NCBI GenBank assembly: GCA_045543495.1
Contig: JAZQMO010000015.1
Coordinates: 62,001 to 126,000 of the forward strand
DNA: 64,000 nucleotides
Reading direction: 5' to 3'
From: RGIG5579 sp045543495
Lineage (GTDB): Bacteria > Bacillota > Clostridia > Oscillospirales > SIG627
The notes below the pieces were generated by a model. The model saw only the letters and a list, made by a program, of their open reading frames with translations. It was not told the origin of the DNA and made no database searches. The stretch's first letter is position 1; each line of letters starts with the position of its first letter. The position numbers and the translations under genes are program-made. Of the stretch, positions 25,443-34,189 are shown in pieces.

Positions 25443-26194
25443 TTTGTCTCCTCCTTTGCACTGCGATCCTTATAAACGCCTAAGGGATAATAAGGAATCA
25501 TTTTTTCGTCGATCCATTCCAAGGCCTTCTGAGGTGTCATACCCCAGTTGGTGGGACAGGAGGACAGAACTTCGATCAAAGAGAAGCCCTTCTTATCAAG
25601 CTGATTCTGGAAAGCCTTTTTAATGGCCTTCTTAGCATTCTTAATATTCTTTACATTGTTTACTGTGACACGCTCCAAATATTCGGGGCCATCCAGCTGA
25701 GAAAGCATTTCGCAAACCTTGATGGGGAATCCGCAAGCATTGGTATCTCTGCCGTAGGGAGAGGTTTGGGTCACCTGTCCGGGGAGAGAGGTAGGAGCCA
25801 TCTGACCGCCGGTCATACCGTAAATTGCATTGTTGATAAAGATAATGGTGATATTTTCATTTCTGGCGGCAGCGTGAACTGTTTCAGCCATACCAATAGA
25901 GGCAAGGTCGCCGTCTCCCTGATAAGTAAACACCACGTGGTTTTCGGGATCACTTCTCTTGACACCGGTGGCCACAGCGGGTGCTCTGCCGTGGGCAGCC
26001 TCGATCATATCGCAATTAAAGTAATTATATGCCATAACGGAGCATCCGACGGGTGCAACACCGATCGTGCGTCCTTCAATGCCGAGTTCGTCAATAACCT
26101 CGGCCACCAAACGGTGAACGATACCGTGGGTACAGCCGGGGCAATAGTGCAAAGCAACATCAGCCATTGCTTTGGGTTTTTCAAATACTACCAT
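25439..26194 (-). CDS. 2-oxoacid:ferredoxin oxidoreductase, beta (TPP-binding) subunit
   Basis: Thiamine diphosphate-binding subunit. 251 residues, with the TPP/Mg motif starting QGDGDLASIGMAE and ending INNAIYGMTGGQ, and YCPGCTHG and VGCSVMAYN near the start. The Cys pattern differs from pyruvate synthase beta chains, which carry extra Cys clusters, and fits the KorB/VorA type. The neighbouring ilvE, acyl-CoA ligase and valine-type T-box favour branched-chain 2-oxoacids over 2-oxoglutarate or indolepyruvate. Confidence 0.92.
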   Translation of the reverse strand: MVVFEKPKAMADVALHYCPGCTHGIVHRLVAEVIDELGIEGRTIGVAPVGCSVMAYNYFNCDMIEAAHGRAPAVATGVKRSDPENHVVFTYQGDGDLASIGMAETVHAAARNENITIIFINNAIYGMTGGQMAPTSLPGQVTQTSPYGRDTNACGFPIKVCEMLSQLDGPEYLERVTVNNVKNIKNAKKAIKKAFQNQLDKKGFSLIEVLSSCPTNWGMTPQKALEWIDEKMIPYYPLGVYKDRSAKEETK

Positions 26195-26204
26195 ATTTCA
26201 CACC

Positions 26205-27257
26205 TCACTTTTGTGCATCCAAAATTGCCTGCAGAACCTGCTCGGGAGACGGGATCATACCGCCGACACGGTTGCAGAGAGTAACGGGAACCTTACAATT
26301 GGAAGCAAGTCTGACATCTTCAATCATCTGACCCATGCTGAGCTCAACGGAAATGATCTCTTTTACGTGCTCAGCAGCCTTCTCGAAGGGAGCCTTGGGG
26401 AAAGGCCAAAGAGTAATGGGACGGATGAGACCAACCTTGATCCCCTGCTTTCTGGCTTCGTTGATCGCATTCTTGGAAACACGGGCAGCAATACCGAAAG
26501 CGGCAACGCAGATCTCTGCATCATCCATCATATACTCTTCATAAAGAGTTTCCTTCTCTTCAATGGTCTTATATCTTTCGTATCTTTTGAAGTTTTCTCT
26601 CTCAAGGGCATCGGGCTCCAGGAAAAGAGAGTTCACGATGTTATGCTCGCGCTCCAATTTGGTACCGGTGGTAGCCCAAGGCTTTTCGGGAGAAGGCTTA
26701 ACATCAAAATCAAGGCTGACAGGCTCCATCATCTGACCCATGGTACCGTCTGCCAGGATCATGGCAGTCATACGGTAGGTATCAGCAAGCTCAAATCCGC
26801 GAACGGTAAGCTCGGCCATTTCCTGCACGGAGCTGGGTGCCAAAACGATCATACGGAAGTCACCGTGACCGCCGCCCTTGGTGGCCTGAAAATAATCGGA
26901 CTGGCTGGGCTGAATACCGCCGAGACCGGGGCCGCCACGCTGAACGTTCACAACCAGTGCGGGCAGATCAGCACCTGCGAGATAGGAAAGACCCTCGCTC
27001 TTAAGAGAAATTCCGGGGCTTGAGGAAGAGGTCATAACTCTCTTTCCGGTAGAGGAAACGCCGTAAACCATATTGATGGCGGCAATTTCACTTTCCGCCT
27101 GCAGGAAGGTACCGCCGATCTTAGGCATTTTCTTTGCCATATAAGCAGCAACCTCAGTCTGAGGAGTAATGGGATAACCGAAGTAATGACGGCAGCCTGC
27201 CACGATGGCGGCCTCCGCAATGGCTTCGTTTCCTTTCATCATAATCTTTTCTGCCAT
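26205..27257 (-). CDS. vorB: 2-oxoacid:ferredoxin oxidoreductase, alpha subunit (VorB-like)
   Basis: Alpha chain of the oxidoreductase; binds and positions the 2-oxoacid/CoA and forms the core dimer with beta. 350 residues from ATG 27257, which has AGAGAGGTG upstream; a GTG three codons earlier overlaps the ferredoxin stop. Typical motifs are YFGYPITPQTEV, AESEIAAINMVYG and TSSSSPGISLKSEGLSYLAG, and VVNVQRGGPGLGG. The sequence resembles chains annotated as 3-methyl-2-oxobutanoate dehydrogenase subunit VorB. The order ferredoxin-alpha-beta-gamma is standard for four-subunit enzymes. Confidence 0.92.
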   Translation of the reverse strand: MAEKIMMKGNEAIAEAAIVAGCRHYFGYPITPQTEVAAYMAKKMPKIGGTFLQAESEIAAINMVYGVSSTGKRVMTSSSSPGISLKSEGLSYLAGADLPALVVNVQRGGPGLGGIQPSQSDYFQATKGGGHGDFRMIVLAPSSVQEMAELTVRGFELADTYRMTAMILADGTMGQMMEPVSLDFDVKPSPEKPWATTGTKLEREHNIVNSLFLEPDALERENFKRYERYKTIEEKETLYEEYMMDDAEICVAAFGIAARVSKNAINEARKQGIKVGLIRPITLWPFPKAPFEKAAEHVKEIISVELSMGQMIEDVRLASNCKVPVTLCNRVGGMIPSPEQVLQAILDAQK

Positions 27258-27262
27258 TTTAT

Positions 27263-27469
27263 TCACCTCTCTACCTTAATTACACAGTCGGGACACATCA
27301 TTGCACAGAAGGCACACCCGACACAAAGAGATTGATCTGTAATTTCTGCGGGATGATGGCCCTTCATATTGATCTTGTCAGAAGCAAGACGGATCAACTT
27401 TTTGGGACAGGCATTGACACAAAGCCCGCAACCTTTACAAAAATCGGTTCGAAACGTAAGTTTTGCCAT
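27263..27469 (-). CDS. 2x[4Fe-4S] ferredoxin, delta subunit of the oxidoreductase
   Basis: 68-residue electron-transfer subunit. Two cluster motifs: C11-x2-C14-x2-C17-x3-C21-P and C49-x2-C52-x2-C55-x3-C59-P, as in VorD/KorD. It transfers electrons between the TPP site and ferredoxin. The alpha gene follows directly, and a 42-bp gap separates it from the P-loop gene upstream; within that gap only the ribosome site (AGGAG) is evident. Confidence 0.93.
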   Translation of the reverse strand: MAKLTFRTDFCKGCGLCVNACPKKLIRLASDKINMKGHHPAEITDQSLCVGCAFCAMMCPDCVIKVER

Positions 27470-27511
27470 AGAAACTTCTCCTTTAACTATGAATTTCTAT
27501 ATTGATTGTTC

Positions 27512-28168
27512 TTAATAGTACTTTTTTTGCAGTGCCAGCGGAAATAGAGGCCGGATGGATGGAAGAAGCTCATCAAACAACTCCTCCTTCACGGTGGTAA
27601 AGCAAAGGGGCAATCCTGAAAGCTGAGAAAACTCTTTTGCCTTCTCAAGGGTGGCTAAAACATCCTCTGCCGTGGTTTCTTCCCCAAGGTTAGAATTGTT
27701 CACAATTCCCGTAAAGCGAATCCCGGAGGCAATTTCCATTTCCCGCATCACCTCTAAAAGGGATTGGGAATCTCGGGTGAGAGGCCTATAAAAATTCACC
27801 ACCAAAAGCATTTCATAAGAGTTTTCCTTCAATAGCTCAGGGGTCAATCTTCCGAGCGCCAAGGCTCCTCGGTCATCACCGCCAATATCGAGAATAAAGC
27901 TTGTTTCCTTATCGTCAACAACGCAGTACATATCCTGCGGAAGAGACGGAATGTCCACATTGGTATTGGCATATTCCGAGGAAATGAGACGGATTCCCGC
28001 TTCTTTCAATTCTTGTGCACTGTCCTTGGTACGGAAATAAGGATTGACAATATCAAGATCCGCAATCGCAACCTCTTTTTCTTTCTTCAAATGAAAAGCA
28101 AGATTGATTGCAACATTGGTCTTGCCGCTGCCGTAATGACCCGCAAGGATCACAACTCTTTTAGCCAT
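27512..28168 (-). CDS. MinD/CooC-like P-loop ATPase in the oxidoreductase operon
   Basis: 218-residue deviant Walker-type ATPase. Walker A is GHYGSGKTN (10-18), followed by ADLDIVNPYFRT and LDIGGDDRGALALG (Walker B region). The arrangement resembles SIMIBI-class ATPases such as MinD, CooC or nucleotide-dependent metal/cluster insertion proteins. It overlaps ilvE by 8 nt and sits between ilvE and the ferredoxin subunit, so an assembly or maturation role for the iron-sulfur oxidoreductase is a reasonable guess, but nothing visible proves it. No Cys pair for cluster carrying was noticed. Confidence 0.88.
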   Translation of the reverse strand: MAKRVVILAGHYGSGKTNVAINLAFHLKKEKEVAIADLDIVNPYFRTKDSAQELKEAGIRLISSEYANTNVDIPSLPQDMYCVVDDKETSFILDIGGDDRGALALGRLTPELLKENSYEMLLVVNFYRPLTRDSQSLLEVMREMEIASGIRFTGIVNNSNLGEETTAEDVLATLEKAKEFSQLSGLPLCFTTVKEELFDELLPSIRPLFPLALQKKYY

Positions 28169-29240
28169 TGCAAACCTTTACACACCAAGCGTGGGTATCC
28201 TCAATCTTACCCCACTGAATACCGGTGAGCTGATCGTAAAGCTTTTGGGTCAATTCGCCGATCTTGTTGTCACAAACAACATATTCATTTCCCTTGTAGA
28301 AAAGCTGACCGATGGGGGAAACAACGGCGGCGGTGCCGGTACCCCAAGCCTCTTCCAGCTTGCCGTTTGCAGCAGCCTCAAAAAGCTCATCCACGCTGAT
28401 CAGTCTCTCTTCTACGGTGTATCCCCATTCCTTGAGAAGCTCAACACAGCTCTTTCTGGTAATACCGGGAAGAACGGAGCCGGTCAACTCGGGAGTGATG
28501 ATCTTGCCGTCGATCTTGAACATAACGTTCATCGCACCGACTTCTTCAATATACTTTCTTTCCACACCGTCAAGCCAAAGCACCTGAGTATAGCCGTTTT
28601 TCTCGGCTCCCTCCCCTGCTCTGAGGGTTGCGGCATAGTTACCGCCGCACTTGGCATAACCGGTACCGCCACGAACCGCACGAACATCCTGAGACTCAAT
28701 GGCGATCTTAACGGGGTTAATACCCTCGGCATAGTAAGCACCGACGGGAGAACAGATGATAGCAAAAGTTGCATTCTTTACGGCGTGAACTCCGAGGTGA
28801 GGATCGTTACCGTAAAGGAAAGGACGGATGTAGAGGCTTGTGCCATCGGAATGAGGCACCCAATCCTTTTCCAGTTCAACCAAAGTCTTGAGAATATCAA
28901 GGCAACCCTCCTCATCCAAAAGAGGCAGGCAGAGACGCTCGGCACTGTTGTTCAATCTCTTGATATTTTCCATGGGGCGGAACAGCTTAATGGAGCCGTC
29001 CTTGGTGCGATATGCCTTCATACCTTCAAAGATCTCTACGCCGTAGTGCAGAACAGTGGCAGCGGGATGAAGGGGAATCGGACCGAAGGGAACGATTCTG
29101 GCATCATGCCAGCCCTCTTCCACACTGTAATCCATCAAGAACATATGATCGGTAAAGATCTTGCCGAATCCAAGCTTGGACTCATCAGCGGGCTTTGCCT
29201 TCAAAGAGGCAGTTTTTTCAATGGAAATGGAATACTTCAT
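28161..29240 (-). CDS. ilvE: Branched-chain amino-acid aminotransferase
   Basis: PLP fold type IV enzyme interconverting Val, Ile, Leu and their 2-oxoacids with glutamate. 359 residues, the longer eukaryote-like/clostridial class. LHYGVEIFEGMKAYR at about 65, YIRPFLYG, the PLP lysine in GYAKCGGNYAAT and the late SVLPGITRKSCVELL (phosphate cup) are clear. It lies 20 bp after the HTH-cupin ligase gene and is followed by the P-loop gene. In the inferred route it performs the last step to valine, isoleucine and leucine. Confidence 0.96.
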   Translation of the reverse strand: MKYSISIEKTASLKAKPADESKLGFGKIFTDHMFLMDYSVEEGWHDARIVPFGPIPLHPAATVLHYGVEIFEGMKAYRTKDGSIKLFRPMENIKRLNNSAERLCLPLLDEEGCLDILKTLVELEKDWVPHSDGTSLYIRPFLYGNDPHLGVHAVKNATFAIICSPVGAYYAEGINPVKIAIESQDVRAVRGGTGYAKCGGNYAATLRAGEGAEKNGYTQVLWLDGVERKYIEEVGAMNVMFKIDGKIITPELTGSVLPGITRKSCVELLKEWGYTVEERLISVDELFEAAANGKLEEAWGTGTAAVVSPIGQLFYKGNEYVVCDNKIGELTQKLYDQLTGIQWGKIEDTHAWCVKVCNG

Positions 29241-29260
29241 AACTCTTCTCCTTTTTTATA

Positions 29261-31549
29261 TTAAAGCATGTTTCTTTGAATTTTACCGCTTACAGTCTTG
29301 GGAAGCTCATCACAGAACACCACAAGACGGGGATACTTATAGGGAGCGGTATGCTCTTTGACATAATTCTGAATTTCTTTTTTCAATTCCTCGCTGGGCT
29401 CGGTACCCTTAGTTAGAACGATGCTTGCTTTGACGATCTGACCACGAACCTCATCAGGTGCGGCAGATACGCCACATTCCAATACATAAGGTAGCTCCAT
29501 AATGACGCTTTCAATTTCAAACGGGCCGATACGGTAGCCGGAGGATTTAATCACGTCGTCAGCTCTTCCCACATACCAGAAGAAGCCGTCCTCATCACGC
29601 CAAGCAATATCGCCGGTGTGATAATAACCGTCACGAATGGCCTCTGCGGTCTTTTCGTCGTCATTGTAATAGCCCACAAATAAGCCACAGGGAGCACCGT
29701 TTTTCAGATTGATGACAACCTCACCCGATTCACCGGTTGCAACAGGCTTTCCATCGCTGTCTAAAAGCTCAACATCATAGATGGGAGCGGGCTTACCCAT
29801 AGAACCGATCTTATGAGAAGCACCGATCATATTACCGATGATCATGGTGCTTTCCGTCTGCCCGAAGCCCTCCAGGATCTGAAGGCCTGTAGCCTTTTCA
29901 AACTGACGGTAAACCTCGGGGTTCAAGGCTTCACCTGCTGTCGTCATATGACGAACAGAGGAAAGATCGTATTTGGTAATATCCTGCTTCACCAGCATAC
30001 GAAGCATGGTTGGAGGTGCACAGAAGGTGGTGATTTGATACTTGGCAAACATCGGAAGGATCTTGGAAGCATCAAAACGATCAAAGTCATAAACAAAGAT
30101 CGGTGCTTCGCACAGCCACTGACCGTACATCTTGCCCCACATAGATTTTGCCCAGCCGGTATCGGAAATGGTAAAGTGCAGTCCATCCGGCTCAACGGAA
30201 TGCCAATACTTTGCAGTATGGAAATGTCCGAGAGGGTACTTATGATTATGTGCGGCGATCTTGGGATAGCCCGAGGTGCCCGAAGTAAAGAACATCAAAA
30301 GCAGATCGTCTCCGCAGGGAGACTCCTCGGTACGGTTAAAGTGAGAGCTGTAAAGAGGATATTCCTCATTAAAGCTTCTCCAGCCTTCTTTTTCTCCGTT
30401 GACCAAAAGCTTAAATTCCAATTCAGGGTGCTTAGCGGCGGCCTTTTCTGCCTCATTGGCAACTTCCCCGTCAGCCGTGCAAATAATACCACGAACCCCT
30501 GCGGCACCAAAGCGATAATCAAGATCATGCTCAAGGAGCTGATTGGGTGCGGGGATGGCAACGGCACCAAGCTTATTCAGGCCAAGCATGGCAAACCAGA
30601 ACTGATAGTGGCGCTTTAAGATCAGCATGACCTTATCACCCTTTTTAATACCAAGGGACTTAAAATAGTTGGCACACTGATTGGAAGCCTTCTTAATATC
30701 CTTAAAGGTAAAGCGACGCTCGGTCATATCCTCGGAAATGTGAAGCATCGCAAGCTTCTCGGGCTCACGGGAGGCAAGCTCATCGATCAGATCAAAGGCA
30801 AAGTTAAAGGATTCGGTATTCTTAAACGCAATGGAGGTAGGAGTACCGTTTTCATCCTCTTTCGTATCAATGAACTTATGATAAATGCGTTCCTTGGTGT
30901 CCTTTGTCAGCTTCTTCACACCGCTGATCGCCTTTTTGGGACTCAGCTCGGGAATGGGTTCACCGGTGGGATTGAGAACAATGGCGTAGAACACACAGTC
31001 CTGCTCCTTCACGGCGATCATACCGTGAGGGGTATCACTGTCAAAATAAATACTGTCACCGGGGCCGAGGATCTCCTGATGCTCACCCACCTGAACTAAA
31101 AGATGCCCTTCCACCACAAGGTCAATCTCCTGACCTGCGTGGGTTGTCAATTCAATATCACGGTTCTGTGCATTTTCGTCAAATTTGCTAATTACAAACA
31201 GGGGCTCCGCAATACGGTTCTGAAAAGCATAGGCAAGGTTATAATAGGTCATACCGTGTGCATTGGCAATTTCCTGTCCTTCACCGGAGCGAGTCACGGT
31301 ATAGGAATTCAAGGTGGGGCTGTGACCCTCGATGATATCCGTTACGTTTACATTCAGGGCCAAGGCACATCGATAAATAAAGGCAAAGTTTAAGTCACTT
31401 CTTCCCTCTTCACAGTCCTTATATTCCTCAATGCTCACGCCTGTTTTGATGGCCATTTCTTCGCAAGTCAAGCCTTCGATCTCTCTCAGGTCACGAATTC
31501 TGGCGGCCATTTCTTGAATTTTGTATTCAAGTCCTGTAATCTGTTTCAT
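29261..31549 (-). CDS. HTH-cupin-acyl-CoA ligase fusion (Val T-box unit)
   Basis: 762 residues in three parts: a Cro/C1-type helix-turn-helix (about 15-65, RIRDLREIEGLTCEEMAIKTG), a small cupin (about 125-205, THAGQEIDLVVEGHL and GDSIYFDSDTPHGM) and an AMP-forming ligase (about 245-762). Ligase motifs are FFTSGTSGYPK, GFGQTES, YYHTGDIAWRDEDG, GRADDVIKSSGYRIGPFE and catalytic Lys756 in SGKIQR, as in medium-chain (AcsM-type) acyl-CoA synthetases. First gene of the Val T-box unit with ilvE and the VOR-like complex, so isobutyrate is the likely substrate (inference). The HTH part could bind DNA, so the protein may be an enzyme and a regulator in one. A close paralogue lies just upstream under an Ile T-box. 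Confidence 0.92.
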   Translation of the reverse strand: MKQITGLEYKIQEMAARIRDLREIEGLTCEEMAIKTGVSIEEYKDCEEGRSDLNFAFIYRCALALNVNVTDIIEGHSPTLNSYTVTRSGEGQEIANAHGMTYYNLAYAFQNRIAEPLFVISKFDENAQNRDIELTTHAGQEIDLVVEGHLLVQVGEHQEILGPGDSIYFDSDTPHGMIAVKEQDCVFYAIVLNPTGEPIPELSPKKAISGVKKLTKDTKERIYHKFIDTKEDENGTPTSIAFKNTESFNFAFDLIDELASREPEKLAMLHISEDMTERRFTFKDIKKASNQCANYFKSLGIKKGDKVMLILKRHYQFWFAMLGLNKLGAVAIPAPNQLLEHDLDYRFGAAGVRGIICTADGEVANEAEKAAAKHPELEFKLLVNGEKEGWRSFNEEYPLYSSHFNRTEESPCGDDLLLMFFTSGTSGYPKIAAHNHKYPLGHFHTAKYWHSVEPDGLHFTISDTGWAKSMWGKMYGQWLCEAPIFVYDFDRFDASKILPMFAKYQITTFCAPPTMLRMLVKQDITKYDLSSVRHMTTAGEALNPEVYRQFEKATGLQILEGFGQTESTMIIGNMIGASHKIGSMGKPAPIYDVELLDSDGKPVATGESGEVVINLKNGAPCGLFVGYYNDDEKTAEAIRDGYYHTGDIAWRDEDGFFWYVGRADDVIKSSGYRIGPFEIESVIMELPYVLECGVSAAPDEVRGQIVKASIVLTKGTEPSEELKKEIQNYVKEHTAPYKYPRLVVFCDELPKTVSGKIQRNML

Positions 31550-31571
31550 TCAACTCTCCATTTTCCGGGAC

Positions 31572-31837
31572 AAAAAAGCACTCGTCCCAAAGGTATTTCC
31601 TTGAGACGAGTGCGAAAACACCCGCGGTACCACTCAAATTGCTGCAAAGCAGCCACTCAGGATCCAACAATCCGTATGCATTAACGCAGCAATCACGGAG
31701 AAGTTCTACTCCCTTTCGGTTTCTTCCTCTCAGCTCAGAAGCTACAATCACGGGATCTGTATCCAATGGCTTGCACCGACCGCCATCTCTCTGGGGAACA
31801 AATTTCCGAAAAACTCTTCCTCAACGCCTTTAATACC
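31572..31837 (-). promoter_or_regulatory. T-box leader, apparent valine specifier (GUA)
   Basis: T-box motif GAGTGGTACCGCGG at 31622-31635. Terminator stem GCACTCGTC paired with GACGAGTGC (31578-31613), then TTTTTT. Stem I contains AGAGAG and GGTGCAAG. The apparent specifier GUA (31743-31745) is followed by GCUUC, which pairs with GGAAG at the 5' side. It drives the ligase-ilvE-ATPase-VOR operon, so expression should rise when charged valine tRNA is scarce. Confidence 0.88.
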
Positions 31838-31842
31838 TTATT

Positions 31843-31871
31843 ATTGTAACATCAAAAGAAGCAGATGTCAA
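31843..31871 (-). promoter_or_regulatory. Promoter of the Val T-box unit
   Basis: TTGACA (31866-31871), 17-bp spacer, TACAAT (31843-31848) on the minus strand. It begins 24 bp after the stop codon of the Ile-unit ligase; no terminator is seen between them. Confidence 0.8.
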
Positions 31872-31894
31872 GTTTTTTATTGAATTTTCAATGT

Positions 31895-34159
31895 TTACAG
31901 CTTATTGCGCTGGATTTTTCCGCTGATGGTCTTGGGAAGCTCGTCACGGAATACCACCACACGGGGATATTTGTAGGGAGCGGTATGCTCTTTGACATAG
32001 CGCTGAATCTCTTTTTTCAGCTCTTCCGTAGGCTCTGTTCCCTTGGTCAACACGATGCTCGCCTTCACCACCTGACCTCTTACCTCATCGGGCACGGCAG
32101 AAACACCGCATTCCAATACATAAGGAAGCTCCATGATCACGCTTTCGATCTCAAACGGCCCGATACGGTAACCGGAGGATTTGATCACGTCATCCACACG
32201 ACCGACATACCAGAAATATCCGTCCTCATCACGCCAAGCAGTATCACCGGTGTGATAAAGCCCGTCGTGCCAAGCCTCGGTCGTTTTTTCGGTATCCTTA
32301 TAGTACTCTTTGAAAAGACCGCAAGGAATGCTCTTATCGGTGTGAATTACGATCTCGCCCACCTCACCGGTTGCAACGCTGTTGCCGTCGGGATCCACAA
32401 TGTCAAGATCAAACTGAGGAGACGCCTTACCCATAGAGCCGATCTTGGGGGTATCCCCTGCAAGATTTGCAATCACCAGGGTGGTTTCGGTCTGGCCGAA
32501 GCCCTCCATAATTTCAAGGCCCGTTGCCTCCTTAAAGCGCTTGAACACCTCAGGGTTCAAGGCTTCGCCCGCCGTTGTCATATGATGGATCGAGGAAAGA
32601 TCGTACTTAGACAGATCGCCGCGGATCAACATACGAAGCATAGTAGGAGGAGCACAGAAGGTCGTAATGTTATAACGGGCAAACATGGGAAGGATATCGT
32701 TTTCATCAAAACGGTCAAAGTCATATACAAATACCGCACCCTCGCAAAGCCACTGACCGTAAAACTTACCCCAAAGGGATTTGCCCCAACCGGTATCGGA
32801 AATGGTAAGGTGAAGACCTTCTCTTTCACAGCAATGCCAATACTTTGCCGTAACAAAATGGCCCAATGCATAGGTGTGCTTATGAGACGCCATTTTGGGA
32901 TTTCCGGTGGTGCCGGAGGTAAAGAACATCAAGGCTGCTTCATCCCCACCGGGGGTATCCTCGGAGCGAACGAACTTGCGGGAGAAGAGACGGAATTCTT
33001 CATCAAAATCGTGCCAATTGTCCTTCTTACCGCCAACCAGGATCATGGTTTTCATTTCGGGACATTCTTTCGCAGCTGCCTCGGCAATATCGGAAACATC
33101 TCCGTCAGCGGTACAAACGATGGCAGAAACACCTGCGGCACGGTAACGGTATACAAAATCGTGCTCTTTAAGCTGATTGGTTGCAGGGATGGCGACGGCT
33201 CCGATCTTGTGAAGGGCGACCATTGCAAACCAGAACTGATAGTGGCGCTTTAACACCAGCATTACCTTATCCCCTTTCTTAATTCCGAGGGAGGTAAAGT
33301 AGTTGGCGCACTGATTGGAATAATGCTTGATATCACGGAAGGTGAAGCGACGCTCCGTTTTATTTTTATCCAAATGGAGCATGGCAAGCTTATCGGGATA
33401 AGCATTGGCGATCTCGTCTACGATATCAAAACCAAAATTGAACGTATCGGTATCGGTAAAATCAATCTTTTTCAGAGAACCGTTTTCATTCTCTTCCAAC
33501 TTGACAAATTTTTCACAGATCAGCTTTTGAGAATTCTTGGCGGCTACCAGATTCTTTACCACCGAGCCTTCCTTTACTTCATCACCGGGAAGAACCACGG
33601 CACAGAACACACAGTCCTTTCCGTCCACAGCGATCATACCGTGGGGAGTGGAGCTGTTGTAATAAATACTGTCCCCTTCCTCCAGAACCTCCGTGTGACT
33701 GCCAACCTGAACCTTCAATTTACCGCTGATCACAAGATCAAATTCCTGACCGCTGTGAGTAGCAAGGTTGATGGGCTTGTTTTGCAGGGAAGCATCGTAT
33801 TCGTAGCGAACCCAATAGGGCTCGGCGATCTTATCACGGAATTTGGGGGCAAGGTTTTGAATGGTGATGCCATCCTCCTTCGCCGTTTGCTGCCCCTGCC
33901 CTTTACGGGTGACAGTGTAAGAAGAAAGAAGTGCGCTCTTTCCTTCCAAAAGATCGGTAATGCCGATTCCAAACTCAAGGCAGCATTTATGCAAAAATGA
34001 AAAAGGAAAGTCCAGTTGACCCTTTTCGTACTTCTCATACTCGTCGACACAAACCTCAGTACGCTTTGCCATTTCTTCAATGGAAAGTCCGGAGATTTCT
34101 CTCATTTCGCGAATTCGAAGCGCGACCTCATTCAATTTTTCAACAGATAGTGTAGACAT
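31895..34159 (-). CDS. HTH-cupin-acyl-CoA ligase fusion (Ile T-box unit)
   Basis: 754 residues from ATG 34159, which has AGGAGG at good spacing. The reading frame is open further upstream into the T-box leader, but that part is RNA structure, not protein. HTH at about 8-62 (LRIREMREISGLSIEEMAKRT), cupin at about 120-195 (THSGQEFDLVISGKL, STPHGMIAVDGKD), then AMP-ligase with FFTSGTTGNPK, GFGQTETT, HTGDTAWRDEDGY, GRVDDVIKSSGYRIGPFE and Lys748 in SGKIQR. The C-terminal 150 residues are nearly identical to the paralogue at 29261-31549. It stands alone under an Ile-type T-box, so 2-methylbutyrate is a likely substrate (inference). Confidence 0.92.
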   Translation of the reverse strand: MSTLSVEKLNEVALRIREMREISGLSIEEMAKRTEVCVDEYEKYEKGQLDFPFSFLHKCCLEFGIGITDLLEGKSALLSSYTVTRKGQGQQTAKEDGITIQNLAPKFRDKIAEPYWVRYEYDASLQNKPINLATHSGQEFDLVISGKLKVQVGSHTEVLEEGDSIYYNSSTPHGMIAVDGKDCVFCAVVLPGDEVKEGSVVKNLVAAKNSQKLICEKFVKLEENENGSLKKIDFTDTDTFNFGFDIVDEIANAYPDKLAMLHLDKNKTERRFTFRDIKHYSNQCANYFTSLGIKKGDKVMLVLKRHYQFWFAMVALHKIGAVAIPATNQLKEHDFVYRYRAAGVSAIVCTADGDVSDIAEAAAKECPEMKTMILVGGKKDNWHDFDEEFRLFSRKFVRSEDTPGGDEAALMFFTSGTTGNPKMASHKHTYALGHFVTAKYWHCCEREGLHLTISDTGWGKSLWGKFYGQWLCEGAVFVYDFDRFDENDILPMFARYNITTFCAPPTMLRMLIRGDLSKYDLSSIHHMTTAGEALNPEVFKRFKEATGLEIMEGFGQTETTLVIANLAGDTPKIGSMGKASPQFDLDIVDPDGNSVATGEVGEIVIHTDKSIPCGLFKEYYKDTEKTTEAWHDGLYHTGDTAWRDEDGYFWYVGRVDDVIKSSGYRIGPFEIESVIMELPYVLECGVSAVPDEVRGQVVKASIVLTKGTEPTEELKKEIQRYVKEHTAPYKYPRVVVFRDELPKTISGKIQRNKL

Positions 34160-34189
34160 AGCATGATCCTCCTTTTTAAGAAAATAAAA

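Noticed and set aside
31550..31766. Short minus-strand frame in front of the Val-unit ligase
   Set aside because: It lies wholly within the T-box leader, and its sequence similarity to the Ile leader is RNA conservation, not protein.
31874..31893. ATTGAA-AA-TTCAAT repeat after the Ile-unit ligase as a terminator
   Set aside because: It is followed by A residues rather than T residues on the minus strand, and the stem is only six A/T-rich pairs.
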